Source: Pseudomonas anatoliensis
Lineage (GTDB): Bacteria > Pseudomonadota > Gammaproteobacteria > Pseudomonadales > Pseudomonadaceae
Direction: 5' to 3'
DNA: 64,000 nt
NCBI RefSeq assembly: GCF_017976235.1
Contig: NZ_JACVHC010000001.1
Span: 372,001 to 436,000, forward strand
The position numbers were made by a program, and so were the translations under genes. Positions 42,947 through 51,992 of this stretch are shown here, piece by piece (position 1 is the first letter of the stretch; every line of letters starts with the position of its first letter). Under the pieces are notes generated by a model. That model searched no databases and was not told the origin of the DNA. It saw nothing but the letters and a program-made list of their open reading frames with translations.

Positions 42947-44248
42947 TTAGAGCGGCAGCTTGAGTTCAGCACACAACCCGCCGCCCTCGCGGTTGCTTAA
43001 GGTCAGCGAGCCGCCGAGGGCTATTGCCAATTGCTGGGCGATGGCAAGGCCCAGACCTGTGCCGCCAGTGCTGCGATTGCGCGAGTTTTCCACGCGGTAG
43101 AACGGCTCCATCACTTGCGCCAGTTCGGCTTCGGCGATGCCCGGGCCACGATCCATGACGGTGATCGACAGCCTTCCCTTGTTCGCTTCGACCCACACTT
43201 CGGCCGCGCCAGCGAATTTCAAGGCGTTGTCGGTCAGGTTCACCAACACCCGGCGCAACGCGTGCGGACGGGTGTCGACGACCACCTCACTCTTGCCGAC
43301 AAGCTGCACCTCTTTGCCCATGTCCTGATAGTCGAACACCAGGCTTTCGAGGAACGAATCCATGTTGGTGCGCCGACTTTCTTCGGTCGAGCCATGGATG
43401 CTGCGGGCGTAGGCCACACCTTCGCGCACCAAGTGTTCCATTTCGCCGAGGTCGTTGCACAGTTTTTCCTTCTCTGCTGAGTCGTCCATGAACTCGGCCC
43501 GCAGTTTCATCCGCGTGATCGGGGTTTGCAGGTCATGGGAGATCGCGGCCAGCAGTTGCATGCGCTCCTTGAGATAGGTGGCAATCCGCGCTTGCATCGT
43601 ATTGAAGGCACGGGCGGCGTAGACCACTTCGTTCGGCCCTTTCTCGTCCAGTTGAATCGGGTGCGCGTTGGGATCAAGGGTTTCCACGGCGTTGGCCAGC
43701 CGCGTCAAGGGCCGGATGGCGATGCGCACGGCCAGCCAGGTGCAGGCGATCATCAGCGCCAGTTGCCCGAGCAGCACCACTGGCAACCATGGCGACAGTG
43801 GCGTCATCGCGGGGCGCACGTCGATGGTCACCGGGCTGCCGTCGCTCAGGCGCAGGTGACCCTGAAAATGCTTTTTCGGGCCGGGAATATCGGTGAAGGT
43901 CAGGGGGTATTTATCGCCCAGGACCTCAGTGATTGAGGTGACCGCAATGGGCACGTCGGCGGACTTGATCGGCATACCGCCGTCGCCTTCGCTCAGCAGA
44001 TAGCCGTAATTGTTCCGCGCCAGGCGCTCGAGCCAGGCCGGACGCTCCTCGGCCGGCAGGCGATCAAGAATCGCAATTGACGTCGAGACGTCGGTTTGCA
44101 GATTACCGAGCATGGTGCTTTTCGCGCTCTGATAACGCTCGTAATACTGCGCACCGAACGACAGCGCCTGGGCGAGAATCAGCCCGATCAGAAAAATCAG
44201 CGACAAGCGCGAGGCCAGCGTGCGCGGCCAGTGCAGGTTAAGTGTCAT
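42947..44248 (-). CDS. Sensor histidine kinase (EnvZ/OmpB class)
   Basis: 433 residues. Membrane segments at about 16-34 and 152-173 bracket a periplasmic sensor of roughly 115 residues; then HAMP, H-box AISHDLQTPITRMKLR with the phospho-His, N-box NLTDNALKF, and G-boxes GPGIAEAEL and GGTGLGLAIA. Its ATG overlaps the regulator stop as ATGA. The signal is not predictable from the sensor domain. Confidence 0.92.
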   Translation of the reverse strand: MTLNLHWPRTLASRLSLIFLIGLILAQALSFGAQYYERYQSAKSTMLGNLQTDVSTSIAILDRLPAEERPAWLERLARNNYGYLLSEGDGGMPIKSADVPIAVTSITEVLGDKYPLTFTDIPGPKKHFQGHLRLSDGSPVTIDVRPAMTPLSPWLPVVLLGQLALMIACTWLAVRIAIRPLTRLANAVETLDPNAHPIQLDEKGPNEVVYAARAFNTMQARIATYLKERMQLLAAISHDLQTPITRMKLRAEFMDDSAEKEKLCNDLGEMEHLVREGVAYARSIHGSTEESRRTNMDSFLESLVFDYQDMGKEVQLVGKSEVVVDTRPHALRRVLVNLTDNALKFAGAAEVWVEANKGRLSITVMDRGPGIAEAELAQVMEPFYRVENSRNRSTGGTGLGLAIAQQLAIALGGSLTLSNREGGGLCAELKLPL

Positions 44249-44985
44249 GCCGGGGCACCGAGTAACTCGACCGGCAGCGAGAACACGTAACCTTCGCTGC
44301 GCACCGTCTTGATGTAGGCCGGCTCACGGGCGTCATCGAGCAGGCGCTGGCGCAAACGGCTGACCAGCAAATCGATGGACCGATCGAACAGATCCGCGTC
44401 GCGGCCCTGGGTCAGGTTGAGCAATTGATCGCGGCTGAGTACCCGTTGCGGATGGTCGAGAAATACCCGCAGCAAGCGATATTCGGCGCCACTGAGCGCC
44501 ACCATGGTGCCGTCCTTGTCCAGCAGGTGCCGGGCCGAGGTGTCTAGTTGCCAGCGACCGAACGCCAGCAGGCGACCGGCTTCGGTGACTACCAGATTCG
44601 GCGGCAGCATGCGCGTGCGCCGCAGTACGGCGTTGATCCGCGCCAGCAGTTCGCGGGCGGCGAAGGGTTTGGTCAGGTAGTCGTCCGCGCCCATTTCCAG
44701 ACCGATGATGCGATCGGTTTCGTCGTTGCGTGCGGTGAGCATCAACACCGGCGTCGCCTTGTGCTTGCCCACGCGCAATTCGCGGCACAACTGCAGGCCA
44801 TCGTCGCCGGGCATCATGATGTCGAGCACGATCAGGTCGACCGTGTTGGTTTCGAGAAAGTTGCGCATCTGCCGGCCATCGGCGACGACGGTGGTGCGCA
44901 AGCCGTTTTTCTTCAAGTAGTTGCCGACCAGTTCGCGGATCTCGCGGTCGTCGTCGACGATGAGAATGTGATCGACATGTTCCAT
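44245..44985 (-). CDS. OmpR-family response regulator
   Basis: 246 residues from ATG 44985 (MEHVDHILIVDDDREIRELV). The receiver has the acidic pocket DDD, phospho-Asp in VLDIMMPGDDG and Lys in TKPFAARELLARI. The C-terminal winged helix includes LSGAEYRLLRVFLDHPQRVL and ends YIKTVRSEGYVFSLP. First gene of the two-gene regulator-kinase operon. The divergent intergenic region carries GTATC repeats that are good candidates for its binding sites. Confidence 0.93.
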   Translation of the reverse strand: MEHVDHILIVDDDREIRELVGNYLKKNGLRTTVVADGRQMRNFLETNTVDLIVLDIMMPGDDGLQLCRELRVGKHKATPVLMLTARNDETDRIIGLEMGADDYLTKPFAARELLARINAVLRRTRMLPPNLVVTEAGRLLAFGRWQLDTSARHLLDKDGTMVALSGAEYRLLRVFLDHPQRVLSRDQLLNLTQGRDADLFDRSIDLLVSRLRQRLLDDAREPAYIKTVRSEGYVFSLPVELLGAPA

Positions 44986-45058
44986 GGGGCCTGGCCTCTG
45001 GCAAAGGGGGAATGTCACGCAGTCTATCGAGCCTTCGGGTGCTCGCCTGCCTGCCTTT

Positions 45059-45158
45059 GTATTGCAGTGTATCTGGCGTTACAAGCGATACACGCAGACG
45101 CAAAAAAGCGATTTTTCAGGGTTTTGTATCGCTGTGTATCCCCGGGCGGCGCAGATAC
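45059..45158. promoter_or_regulatory. GTATC-repeat operator cluster between regulator and DUF2790 gene
   Basis: Direct repeats spaced one helical turn: GTATT-N5-GTATC (45059-45073) and GTATC-N5-GTATC (45126-45140). Each is followed after exactly 13 bp by GATAC in the opposite sense (45087-45091 and 45154-45158). Two copies of one composite site therefore lie about 67 bp apart. Confidence 0.6.
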
Positions 45159-45280
45159 ACAGCGAGGGTTAGCCGCCATTTCCCGACACATGCGCGATAC
45201 CTCGTGAGCCTCAAATAGGCTCCATCGAGGCACTCCATGACGCCTCGGCTCAAACCCTTTGCAGCCATGAGGAACACGCC

Positions 45281-45544
45281 ATGAAAAACTCGTCCGTTAT
45301 CGCCGCCTGCCTGTTTGCCGCTTTGAACATCTGCACCCTGTCGGCCCGCGCCGAAGCCGAAGTCACCGCGCAAACTTACAACTACGGCACCCACCTGGAT
45401 ATCCAGAAAGTCGTTTCGCTGACCCAGGACAACTCGGTGACCTGCGGGATTGTCGATGCGCGCATGACCTATCTGGATTCGGCCGGCAAAACCCGCGTAC
45501 TCGATTACAGCAAATTCGCTGACGGTTGCAACGACGGCAACTGA
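45281..45544 (+). CDS. DUF2790 family secreted protein
   Basis: 87 residues. Signal peptide to about SARA (residue 24), then VTAQTYNYGTHLDIQKVVSL and CGIVDARMTYLDSAGKTRVL, the hallmark of the small periplasmic DUF2790 proteins of pseudomonads, with two conserved Cys. Function unknown; such genes often neighbour metal or two-component genes. Followed by dipZ after 72 bp. Confidence 0.87.
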   Translation: MKNSSVIAACLFAALNICTLSARAEAEVTAQTYNYGTHLDIQKVVSLTQDNSVTCGIVDARMTYLDSAGKTRVLDYSKFADGCNDGN

Positions 45545-45616
45545 ATATCACTTTTTTACAGGCAGAACCGATGAACAACGTCTCTCGGTTCCTCCTCGCC
45601 AACCCAAGGTGATTTT

Positions 45617-46828
45617 ATGTACTTGATCGCGTTCCTCGGCGGTTTGTTGACCGTGCTCAGCCCCTGCATCTTGCCGGTGGTGCCGTTCCTGTTCGCCAAC
45701 GCCGACCGTAAACGTTCCTCGGTTCTGCTGACCCTCGGCGGCATGACCCTGACCTTCGCCCTGATCTCCAGTCTGGCCGTGGTCAGCAGTGAGTGGGTGA
45801 TTCAGGCCAGCAACACCGGCCGCCACATCGCCTTGATCGTCATGGCGCTGTTTGCGCTGTCGCTGATCTCGGCGCGCGTGGGTGACTGGCTGGCGCGACC
45901 GTTTGTGTTGCTCGGCAACCGCCTCGACCCGGACGCCAGCAAGAAGGCCGGGCCCACGGGTTCGGTGATGATCGGCGTGGCCACCGGGTTGCTCTGGGCA
46001 CCCTGCGCCGGGCCGATCCTCGGCGTGATCCTCACTGGCGCCATGCTGCAAGGCGCCAACGCCCAGACCAGCTTGTTGCTGTTGGCCTACGGCGCGGGCA
46101 GTGCGCTGTCGCTGGGGACGTTGATCTTCGCTGGTCGTGGTTTGGTCAATCGCTTGAAACCCTCGATTCCGTTCACCGGGTGGTTTCGTCGCGGCGCAGG
46201 TGTCGCAGTGCTTGCCGCTGTGGCAGTGATTTCCACTGGCGCCGATAAAACCTTGCTGGCCGGCACGTCGTCCGAAGGCGTCACCAGCGTCGAGAGAAAC
46301 GTGCTGGAGAACGTGCCGAAAGTGGTCGACTTCCTCGTCAGCAAAGTTCGCGCAGATTCGATGATGGACGAGAGTAAAGGCGCGATGCCGTCGCTGTCCG
46401 GTGCCGTGCAATGGCTCAATTCACCGCAGCTGAGTGCCGAATCCCTGCGTGGCAAAGTCGTGCTGGTGGATTTCTGGACCTACGACTGCATCAACTGCCA
46501 GCGCACCCTGCCGTACGTCAAGGACTGGGCGAAGAAGTACGAGAAGGATGGCCTGGTGGTGATTGGCGTACACACCCCGGAATACGGTTACGAGCGGATC
46601 ATCGATAACGTCCGCGATCAAGTGGAGAAACTCGGCATCACTTATCCAGTGGCCATCGACAACAACTATGCGATCTGGCGCGCCTTCAACAATCAGTACT
46701 GGCCGGCGCACTACCTGATCGACGCCAAGGGGCAGATGCGTTACAGCCACTTCGGTGAAGGTCGCTACGAAGCGCAGGAGCAGATGATCAAGCAGTTGCT
46801 GGAAGAGGCCAAGGCCCCGGCTGCCTGA
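45617..46828 (+). CDS. dipZ: DipZ-type CcdA-thioredoxin fusion protein
   Basis: 403 residues. The N-terminal CcdA-like membrane domain (six segments; Cys in TVLSPCILPVVPF and LLWAPCAGPI) passes electrons from cytoplasmic thioredoxin to the C-terminal periplasmic thioredoxin-like domain (from about 262), whose active site is WTYDCINCQRTLP. Its probable role is thiol reduction or cytochrome c maturation support. Probably co-transcribed with the DUF2790 gene and controlled by the divergent two-component system. Confidence 0.9.
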   Translation: MYLIAFLGGLLTVLSPCILPVVPFLFANADRKRSSVLLTLGGMTLTFALISSLAVVSSEWVIQASNTGRHIALIVMALFALSLISARVGDWLARPFVLLGNRLDPDASKKAGPTGSVMIGVATGLLWAPCAGPILGVILTGAMLQGANAQTSLLLLAYGAGSALSLGTLIFAGRGLVNRLKPSIPFTGWFRRGAGVAVLAAVAVISTGADKTLLAGTSSEGVTSVERNVLENVPKVVDFLVSKVRADSMMDESKGAMPSLSGAVQWLNSPQLSAESLRGKVVLVDFWTYDCINCQRTLPYVKDWAKKYEKDGLVVIGVHTPEYGYERIIDNVRDQVEKLGITYPVAIDNNYAIWRAFNNQYWPAHYLIDAKGQMRYSHFGEGRYEAQEQMIKQLLEEAKAPAA

Positions 46829-46991
46829 TGCCTGATCTGTTGCAGACGCTTTACAGATCTCCACCACTTATCGGCAAAACGGCTGTTTTCGAGGCCTCCA
46901 GACGACCGGCAGGGACGCTGGCCTGACTCGGCGCGATAGTGGCTGAGCAGGGCCCTCGGCGCTGCCCTTTAAAACAACGGAGCTCGTAGTT

Positions 46992-47804
46992 ATGAGTACC
47001 CCGATTGATCTGACTGCCTTGAAGGAACGCCAGAAAGTCGCCTGGGCCAGTGGCGACTACGCCGTGATCGGCACCACACTACAAATTGTCGGCGAAAACC
47101 TCGCCGAAGCCTGCGACCTGCGCTGCGATGAAGACGTGCTGGATGTGGCTGCCGGCAACGGCAATGCGACGCTGGCGGCGGCGCGACGTGGTTGTCTGGT
47201 CACCTCGACCGATTACGTCGCGGCACTGCTGGAGCGCGGCCAGGATCGCGCCCGCGCCGAACATCTGGACGTGACGTTTCAAGTCGCCGACGCCGAAGCC
47301 TTGCCGTTCGCCGATGGCAGTTTTGCGGCCGTGCTATCGACGTTCGGGGTGATGTTTGCGCCGGATCAGGACAAGGCCGCTGCCGAGTTGGCACGGGTCT
47401 GCCGGCGTGGTGGACGGATCGGTCTGGCCAACTGGACCCCGGAAGGTTTTGTCGGGCAAATGTTCAAGACCCTCGGCCGGCATCTGCCACCGCCGGCCGG
47501 CGCACAGCCGCCGTCGAACTGGGGCACGGAGGTGTGGCTGCACAAACATTTCGATGATCAGGATTTTGTCGTGCAGGTAACGCGGCGCGAATTCAATTTC
47601 CGTTATCGCTCGGCGGCGCATTTCATCGACATCTTTCGGCACTGGTACGGGCCGGTGCACAAGGCTTTCGCCGCGCTGCCACCGGAAAGCGGTCAGGCGC
47701 TGGAAAGTGATCTGGCGGATTTGCTCAACCGGTTAAACCGCGCGGGGGAAGACTCACTGGTGGTGCCGAGTGAGTATCTTGAGGTGGTGATCAACAAGCG
47801 CTAG
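46992..47804 (+). CDS. Class I SAM-dependent methyltransferase (UbiE/type 11-like)
   Basis: 270 residues. Motif I VLDVAAGNGNATLAAARRG (about 49-67), then FQVADAEALPFADGSFAAVL and ARVCRRGGRIGLANWTPEGF, typical of small-molecule methyltransferases with a methyltransf_11 domain. GGAG ribosome-binding site precedes ATG 46992. Substrate unknown. Confidence 0.88.
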   Translation: MSTPIDLTALKERQKVAWASGDYAVIGTTLQIVGENLAEACDLRCDEDVLDVAAGNGNATLAAARRGCLVTSTDYVAALLERGQDRARAEHLDVTFQVADAEALPFADGSFAAVLSTFGVMFAPDQDKAAAELARVCRRGGRIGLANWTPEGFVGQMFKTLGRHLPPPAGAQPPSNWGTEVWLHKHFDDQDFVVQVTRREFNFRYRSAAHFIDIFRHWYGPVHKAFAALPPESGQALESDLADLLNRLNRAGEDSLVVPSEYLEVVINKR

Positions 47805-47824
47805 TGCATTCAGAGATGAACCCG

Positions 47825-47914
47825 TGTAGGAGTGAGCCTGCTCGCGATAGCGGTTATTCAGTCGAAATAAAACTTGGCTGATACACCGTAATCGCGAGCA
47901 GGCTCACTCCTACA
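47825..47914. repeat. REPIN, family 2
   Basis: GTAGGAGTGAGCCTGCTCGC and the complementary arm ending CTCACTCCTAC, between the convergent methyltransferase and pcs genes. Confidence 0.92.
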
Positions 47915-47939
47915 ATGAGAGATGTTTTGAAGTGAAGGA

Positions 47940-48662
47940 CTACTTCACCTGCGACCGATCAAACCACTCCAGCGCCGTACGCCAAATGCAGATCCCCAGA
48001 AAGTACGCCGACATCAGCAACCACAAACCCATCACCAATGGGTTGATCACCGGATGGTTGAGCACCAGTGACAGACTGCACAACAGCCAGATCGCCGTTA
48101 CGGCGATGTTGATCGGCATGAACCGACGCACGCGAAACGGATGCAGGAACTTCATTCGTGTCACCGTCAGCAGCGCCAGGCCGATGACGGTCAGAAAGGT
48201 GATCCATGGCCCAGGGCCGATGATGTAGAGGCACAGTGCGACCACGTTCCACGCAGCGGGGAAGCCGACGAAGTAGTTGTCCTTGCTCTTCATGTTGACG
48301 TTGCAGAAACAGAACAGTGACGACACCAGAATCAGCGACACCGTCAGTAACAGCGTGTAATCCGGCAGCGGAATGTAGCGATAGATGAACAGTGCCGGAA
48401 TGAACACGTAAGTCAGGTAGTCGATCACCAGATCAAGGACCGAGCCGTCGAAACTCGGCAGCACCGACTGCACATTGACCTTGCGCGCCAGTGCGCCGTC
48501 AAGGCCATCGACGATCAGCGCCACCCCCAGCCACATCAGGCAGTGGGTGGGCTGGTTTTCCAGCAGGGCGAGGGTGGCCAGAAATGCAGTGACCACGCCG
48601 GTCGCGGTAAAACCATGGGCGCCCCAGGCCTTTAGCCTGGCTATGTGGACGGTGGATATCAC
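47940..48662 (-). CDS. pcs: Phosphatidylcholine synthase
   Basis: 240 residues with about eight membrane segments. The CDP-alcohol phosphotransferase motif DGLDGALAR, extended by the second Asp pair in FDGSVLDLVIDY, is intact. It condenses CDP-diacylglycerol with choline to form phosphatidylcholine in the inner membrane. GTG start at 48662 with GGAG eight bases upstream. No pmtA-like methylation route lies nearby, so PC would depend on imported choline. Confidence 0.9.
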   Translation of the reverse strand: MISTVHIARLKAWGAHGFTATGVVTAFLATLALLENQPTHCLMWLGVALIVDGLDGALARKVNVQSVLPSFDGSVLDLVIDYLTYVFIPALFIYRYIPLPDYTLLLTVSLILVSSLFCFCNVNMKSKDNYFVGFPAAWNVVALCLYIIGPGPWITFLTVIGLALLTVTRMKFLHPFRVRRFMPINIAVTAIWLLCSLSLVLNHPVINPLVMGLWLLMSAYFLGICIWRTALEWFDRSQVK

Positions 48663-48921
48663 GGGGGCGTTCTCCAGAAATTAAAGCAAGCCGGGTATCA
48701 CCCTTGGACAGCAAGGGCGCCGGCAAACCGGGTCGGGTTGCAGCTATCGACCGGTCGGGCCGGGATAAGGTTCACCTACCCTGAATCTTAGCTGTCCATC
48801 GAAAAAATACGCGAGCGAAATAATTCAGCGGCTTCGGCATCGGCCAAACGGTGCTGGCGCAACGCCCGCAGCGGTCTATCGTTGCCAGACGCAGTAAATC
48901 TCAATGCTTGAGGATGACGTC

Positions 48922-49674
48922 ATGAACACCAGCGATTTGCTTGAACAACTGCTGCGGGGCCAGGGCGCGGCGGGTCAACAAAGTGGTGCGGCGGCCGGTG
49001 GCGGTTTGGGCGGCCTCGGTGGTTTGCTGGGTGGCTTGCTCGGTGGCGCAAATTCCACAGGTACACGTGGCGGCGCCGCGGTTGGCGGGCTTGGCGGGTT
49101 GGGTGGTTTGCTCGGCGGGCTGCTCGGCGGCGGTGGCGGTGGGTTGGGCGGCGCACTGGGTAGCGGCACGCAAAGCCGTTCCGGCGGCACTAATTATGCG
49201 GCGCTGGCATCACTGGGGATGATGGCCTGGCAGGCGTATCAAGCCTGGCAAAGCAATCAGGCCAGCACGGCACCGCAACAAACGCCGCAGACGGCCAATC
49301 TGCTCGCCGGCCCGGAAATCGAAGAGCACAGCCACGCGGTGTTGCGCGCCTTGATCGCTGCGGCCAAGGCGGACGGGCGCATCGACGAAACGGAAAAACA
49401 TCTTATAAGCAGTGAAATCGGCAAACACACCGATGATCCGCAACTACAGCAATGGCTGGACGCCGAAGTCGCCAAGCCGCTCAATGCCGCCGAAGTCGCA
49501 CAAGCCGCAAACGACGACCCGGCGGTGGCGGCCGAAATGTACCTGGCCAGCATCCTGCTGGTGGACGACCAGCAAGATGCCGAACGCACTTATCTGGACG
49601 AGCTGGCAGCGGCGCTGGGGATTGATCCCGAGTTGCAGGTGCATCTGGAACAACAGGCCAGCGGCACGGCATAA
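48922..49674 (+). CDS. DUF533 (YebE/TerB-like) protein with glycine-rich N terminus
   Basis: 250 residues from ATG 48922 (MNTSDLLEQLLRGQGAAGQQ), with GAGG upstream; 48904 is an in-frame alternative. Residues about 25-88 are a low-complexity GLGGLGGLLGGLLGG repeat, likely membrane-associated or aggregation-prone. The C-terminal half is a helical TerB-like domain (HAVLRALIAAAKADGRIDET, with the acidic D/E pair). YebE-like proteins are inner-membrane associated and of unknown role. Confidence 0.87.
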   Translation: MNTSDLLEQLLRGQGAAGQQSGAAAGGGLGGLGGLLGGLLGGANSTGTRGGAAVGGLGGLGGLLGGLLGGGGGGLGGALGSGTQSRSGGTNYAALASLGMMAWQAYQAWQSNQASTAPQQTPQTANLLAGPEIEEHSHAVLRALIAAAKADGRIDETEKHLISSEIGKHTDDPQLQQWLDAEVAKPLNAAEVAQAANDDPAVAAEMYLASILLVDDQQDAERTYLDELAAALGIDPELQVHLEQQASGTA

Positions 49675-49755
49675 CATCAAAAGATCGCAGCCTTCGGCAG
49701 CTCCTACAGGGATCTACGTATAGGAGCTGCCGAAGGCTGCGATCTTTAGATCTTA
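49675..49755. repeat. REPIN, family 1, downstream of DUF533 gene
   Basis: Inverted pair ending at a short copy of the RAYT 3' tail. Spacer about 10 bp between heads. Confidence 0.92.
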
Positions 49756-49792
49756 AAACCAGACGGCACCCCCAAGCAGGAAATCCCCAATC
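49756..49792 (-). pseudogene. Remnant of a RAYT 3' end
   Basis: On the minus strand the last codons read ...GDFLLGGAVWF stop, parallel to the intact RAYT end ...GDYPLWDAIWL stop, and the DNA aligns across the stop codon and the adjoining REP (49741-49797 with 49818-49874, by eye roughly three quarters identical). Only the tail is duplicated. Confidence 0.65.
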
Positions 49793-49832
49793 CCCTGTAG
49801 GAGCTGCCGAAGGCTGCGATCTTTTGATCTTA
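49793..49832. repeat. REP, family 1, overlapping the RAYT stop
   Basis: Single GTAGGAGCTGCCGAAGGCTG unit; its distal end covers the RAYT stop codon at 49830-49832. Confidence 0.9.
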
Positions 49833-50321
49833 AAGCCAGATCGCATCCCAAAGTGGATAATCCCCCAACCGCTGAACCAATCCGGCCCGCAATGGGTTCA
49901 TGACGATGTAGCGCGCAGCCGCTTTCAGGTCGTCCTCCTTGCGTAATGCCCGATCGAAATAACCCCGCTGCCACAGCCGCCCCTGACTCCCGCACTTCAG
50001 ATTGATCGCCCGGCAGCTCCTCGATTTGACGCGACGCATAAGCTCAGCCAACGAACCGCGCCTCAGTTCTACCAGCCAATGCAAATGATCCGGCATCACC
50101 ACCCAGGCAAGCGACTGAGCCATTCCTTCCTCATCAACAGCGCGCATCTGCTCAACCAACAACCGCCCCACACGCCAGTCTGAAAACACCGGCCGCCGTT
50201 CATACACAACCGCAGTCAGCAGATAAACACGACCCATCTCGCTACACCGCCCCTTGCGCAAGCCACACGCTTTTGCAGCTACAGGCATTCCATTGCCCTC
50301 CATTGCATACAAGTCCCTCAA
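49830..50321 (-). CDS. REP-associated tyrosine transposase (RAYT)
   Basis: 163 residues, Y1_Tnp/IS200-like HUH nuclease. The HUH His pair is in VVMPDHLHWLVEL and the candidate nucleophile Tyr is in AARYIVMNPLRAGLV, followed by LGDYPLWDAIWL typical of RAYT C termini. Family 1 REPs flank it on both sides (49793-49832 and 50374-50470), so these are probably its substrate. RAYTs are single-copy domesticated transposases that cut and join REP ssDNA. The exact start is uncertain: MRDLYAMEGNGM offers 50321, 50303 or 50288. Confidence 0.9.
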   Translation of the reverse strand: MRDLYAMEGNGMPVAAKACGLRKGRCSEMGRVYLLTAVVYERRPVFSDWRVGRLLVEQMRAVDEEGMAQSLAWVVMPDHLHWLVELRRGSLAELMRRVKSRSCRAINLKCGSQGRLWQRGYFDRALRKEDDLKAAARYIVMNPLRAGLVQRLGDYPLWDAIWL

Positions 50322-50373
50322 CGTTAGCCGAGGCCCAGCCCTCCGTGATTTCGAACCGTTGCACCATGTAACT

Positions 50374-50470
50374 CTGTAGGAGCTGCCGAAGGCTCGGGCC
50401 GCGATCGGACGATCTTTTGATTTTTAGAAGCTAACATCAAAAGATCGCAGCCTTCGGCAGCTCCTACAGG
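50374..50470. repeat. REPIN, family 1, upstream of RAYT
   Basis: Inverted pair; the left arm has an extra CGGGCC...GGAC insertion between the GGCT and GATC parts, the right arm is canonical. Confidence 0.88.
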
Positions 50471-50604
50471 GGAGTGTGGTCAGCGACGGTGGAACGCCGT
50501 CCGTCAGGGCGTTTTTGAGGTCGATTGAATTTTTGGCACGCGCAGCCCCTCTGCTGCTGTAGAGGCGCGAAACAGCGCCGTACCAATCGACCGAGAATAT
50601 TGCC

Positions 50605-51981
50605 ATGACTGTCCTGACACGTTTGCAATCTGTGCCGGCCCAAGCACAAGCGATCACACCTGCCGGCAATCTGCGTGGCATTTACGAAACGCTATTGCGC
50701 GAGGAGAACTCCCAAGGCCTCGCGCAAGCGTTCTTGAACGAACAACTGCAACGCGCCGCAGCGTTGCCGGAGGAACTCTCGCACGATCCATCGGCCTGGC
50801 ACACCTGGGTGGCCGAGCACTGCGCCGACGTCGCCCGGCAATACGCCGAGTATCTGCAACAACGCAAGGCCGGTGGGTCACGGCAATTCTTCACCAGCAA
50901 GGCTCATGCGCTGTACTTTCTGCAAGCGGTTGCGCCTACCAAACTGGTCGATGGCGCGTGGCTGTATGGCTTGCTGCAGCATTGGCGCGATCCACGTTTC
51001 AGCGGTTTGCTCTGCACCTATCTGGAAGAACTGGGGGAGGGTAATCCGGCGCAAAACCATGTGGTGATTTACCGCAAATTGCTGGCCGAGCATGATCTGG
51101 ACCACGCCAGCCCACTGGAAGATGAGCGCTATTTGCAGGGCGCGCTGCAACTGGCTCTCGGTGCCTGCGGCGATGAATTTTTGCCCGAGGTAATCGGCTA
51201 CAACCTCGGCTACGAACAACTGCCGTTGCATTTGCTGATCAGCAGTTACGAACTCAGCGAGTTGGGCATTGATCCGTACTATTTCACCCTCCACGTGACC
51301 ATCGACAACGCCAGCACCGGCCATGCGCAAAAAGCCGTGCAGGCCGTTCTGGATCTGTTGCCGCTTGAGGCGGATCGCGCCGATTTTCTGCGTCGGGTAT
51401 CGCTGGGTTATCGGCTCAATGATCTGGGGCAGGGTAGCCGCGCGATCATCGAAGGCTTCGACCTTGAGCGCGAATTGCTGGCGATGCTGGAGCGCAAGTG
51501 CCCGTTCGCTCAGCACATGCACTCGGACTATTGCCGCTTTGAAGGCAAGACCGTCAACCAATGGCTGGCCGAACCCGAGCATCTGCCCGGCTTCCTGCAA
51601 GCGCTCCAGAACAAGGGCTGGATCAAACGCCACGAAGACCCGCAGGCCAGCCGTTTCTGGCAGTTGATCGACGGCGATGGCGCGGCCATGTTCGGGGTGT
51701 TCAGCGCCTACGAAAAACAACTGGTGCATGACTGGATTGCCGGCGACTGGAAACCCGCGAACAAACCCACCGCGTTACGTCGACACGCCCCCGCCAACTC
51801 CCCGATCGAGGTGCCTGAACAGGACCCCGATGTGCAGCAGCTCAACGACACGCTGCAAGGGCAGGATGGCCACGCTCAAATGGCGACGCTCATCCCATGG
51901 CTCGCGCCGGCCCGGCATGCGCACCCGGCGGGGTTGCTCGCGACCCGCCGGTTCATCGATCTCAAATCCCGTTTGCCTTAA
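50605..51981 (+). CDS. Haem-oxygenase-like diiron (iron-containing redox enzyme family) protein
   Basis: 458 residues. The YLEELGEGNPAQNHVVIYRK segment (about 140-160) and HVTIDNASTGHAQKAVQAVL (about 230-250) carry the Glu/His and His/Asp/His ligands typical of the haem-oxygenase-like diiron oxidase superfamily (UndA/SznF relatives). Such enzymes oxidise or cleave small substrates; the substrate here is unknown. The next gene begins 11 bp after its stop. A standard start ATG 50605 follows the RAYT-REP region. Confidence 0.82.
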   Translation: MTVLTRLQSVPAQAQAITPAGNLRGIYETLLREENSQGLAQAFLNEQLQRAAALPEELSHDPSAWHTWVAEHCADVARQYAEYLQQRKAGGSRQFFTSKAHALYFLQAVAPTKLVDGAWLYGLLQHWRDPRFSGLLCTYLEELGEGNPAQNHVVIYRKLLAEHDLDHASPLEDERYLQGALQLALGACGDEFLPEVIGYNLGYEQLPLHLLISSYELSELGIDPYYFTLHVTIDNASTGHAQKAVQAVLDLLPLEADRADFLRRVSLGYRLNDLGQGSRAIIEGFDLERELLAMLERKCPFAQHMHSDYCRFEGKTVNQWLAEPEHLPGFLQALQNKGWIKRHEDPQASRFWQLIDGDGAAMFGVFSAYEKQLVHDWIAGDWKPANKPTALRRHAPANSPIEVPEQDPDVQQLNDTLQGQDGHAQMATLIPWLAPARHAHPAGLLATRRFIDLKSRLP

Positions 51982-51992
51982 GGAAATCGTCA

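Noticed and set aside
45281..45544. DUF2790 protein as the precursor for the DUF692 enzyme
   Set aside because: It matches the DUF2790 family with only two Cys, lies 2.5 kb away behind another operon, and is not associated with MNIO systems.
49753..49995. 80-codon frame ending ...GGAVWF over the RAYT end
   Set aside because: Out of frame with the RAYT for most of its length; only the last codons are meaningful, as a duplicated RAYT tail.
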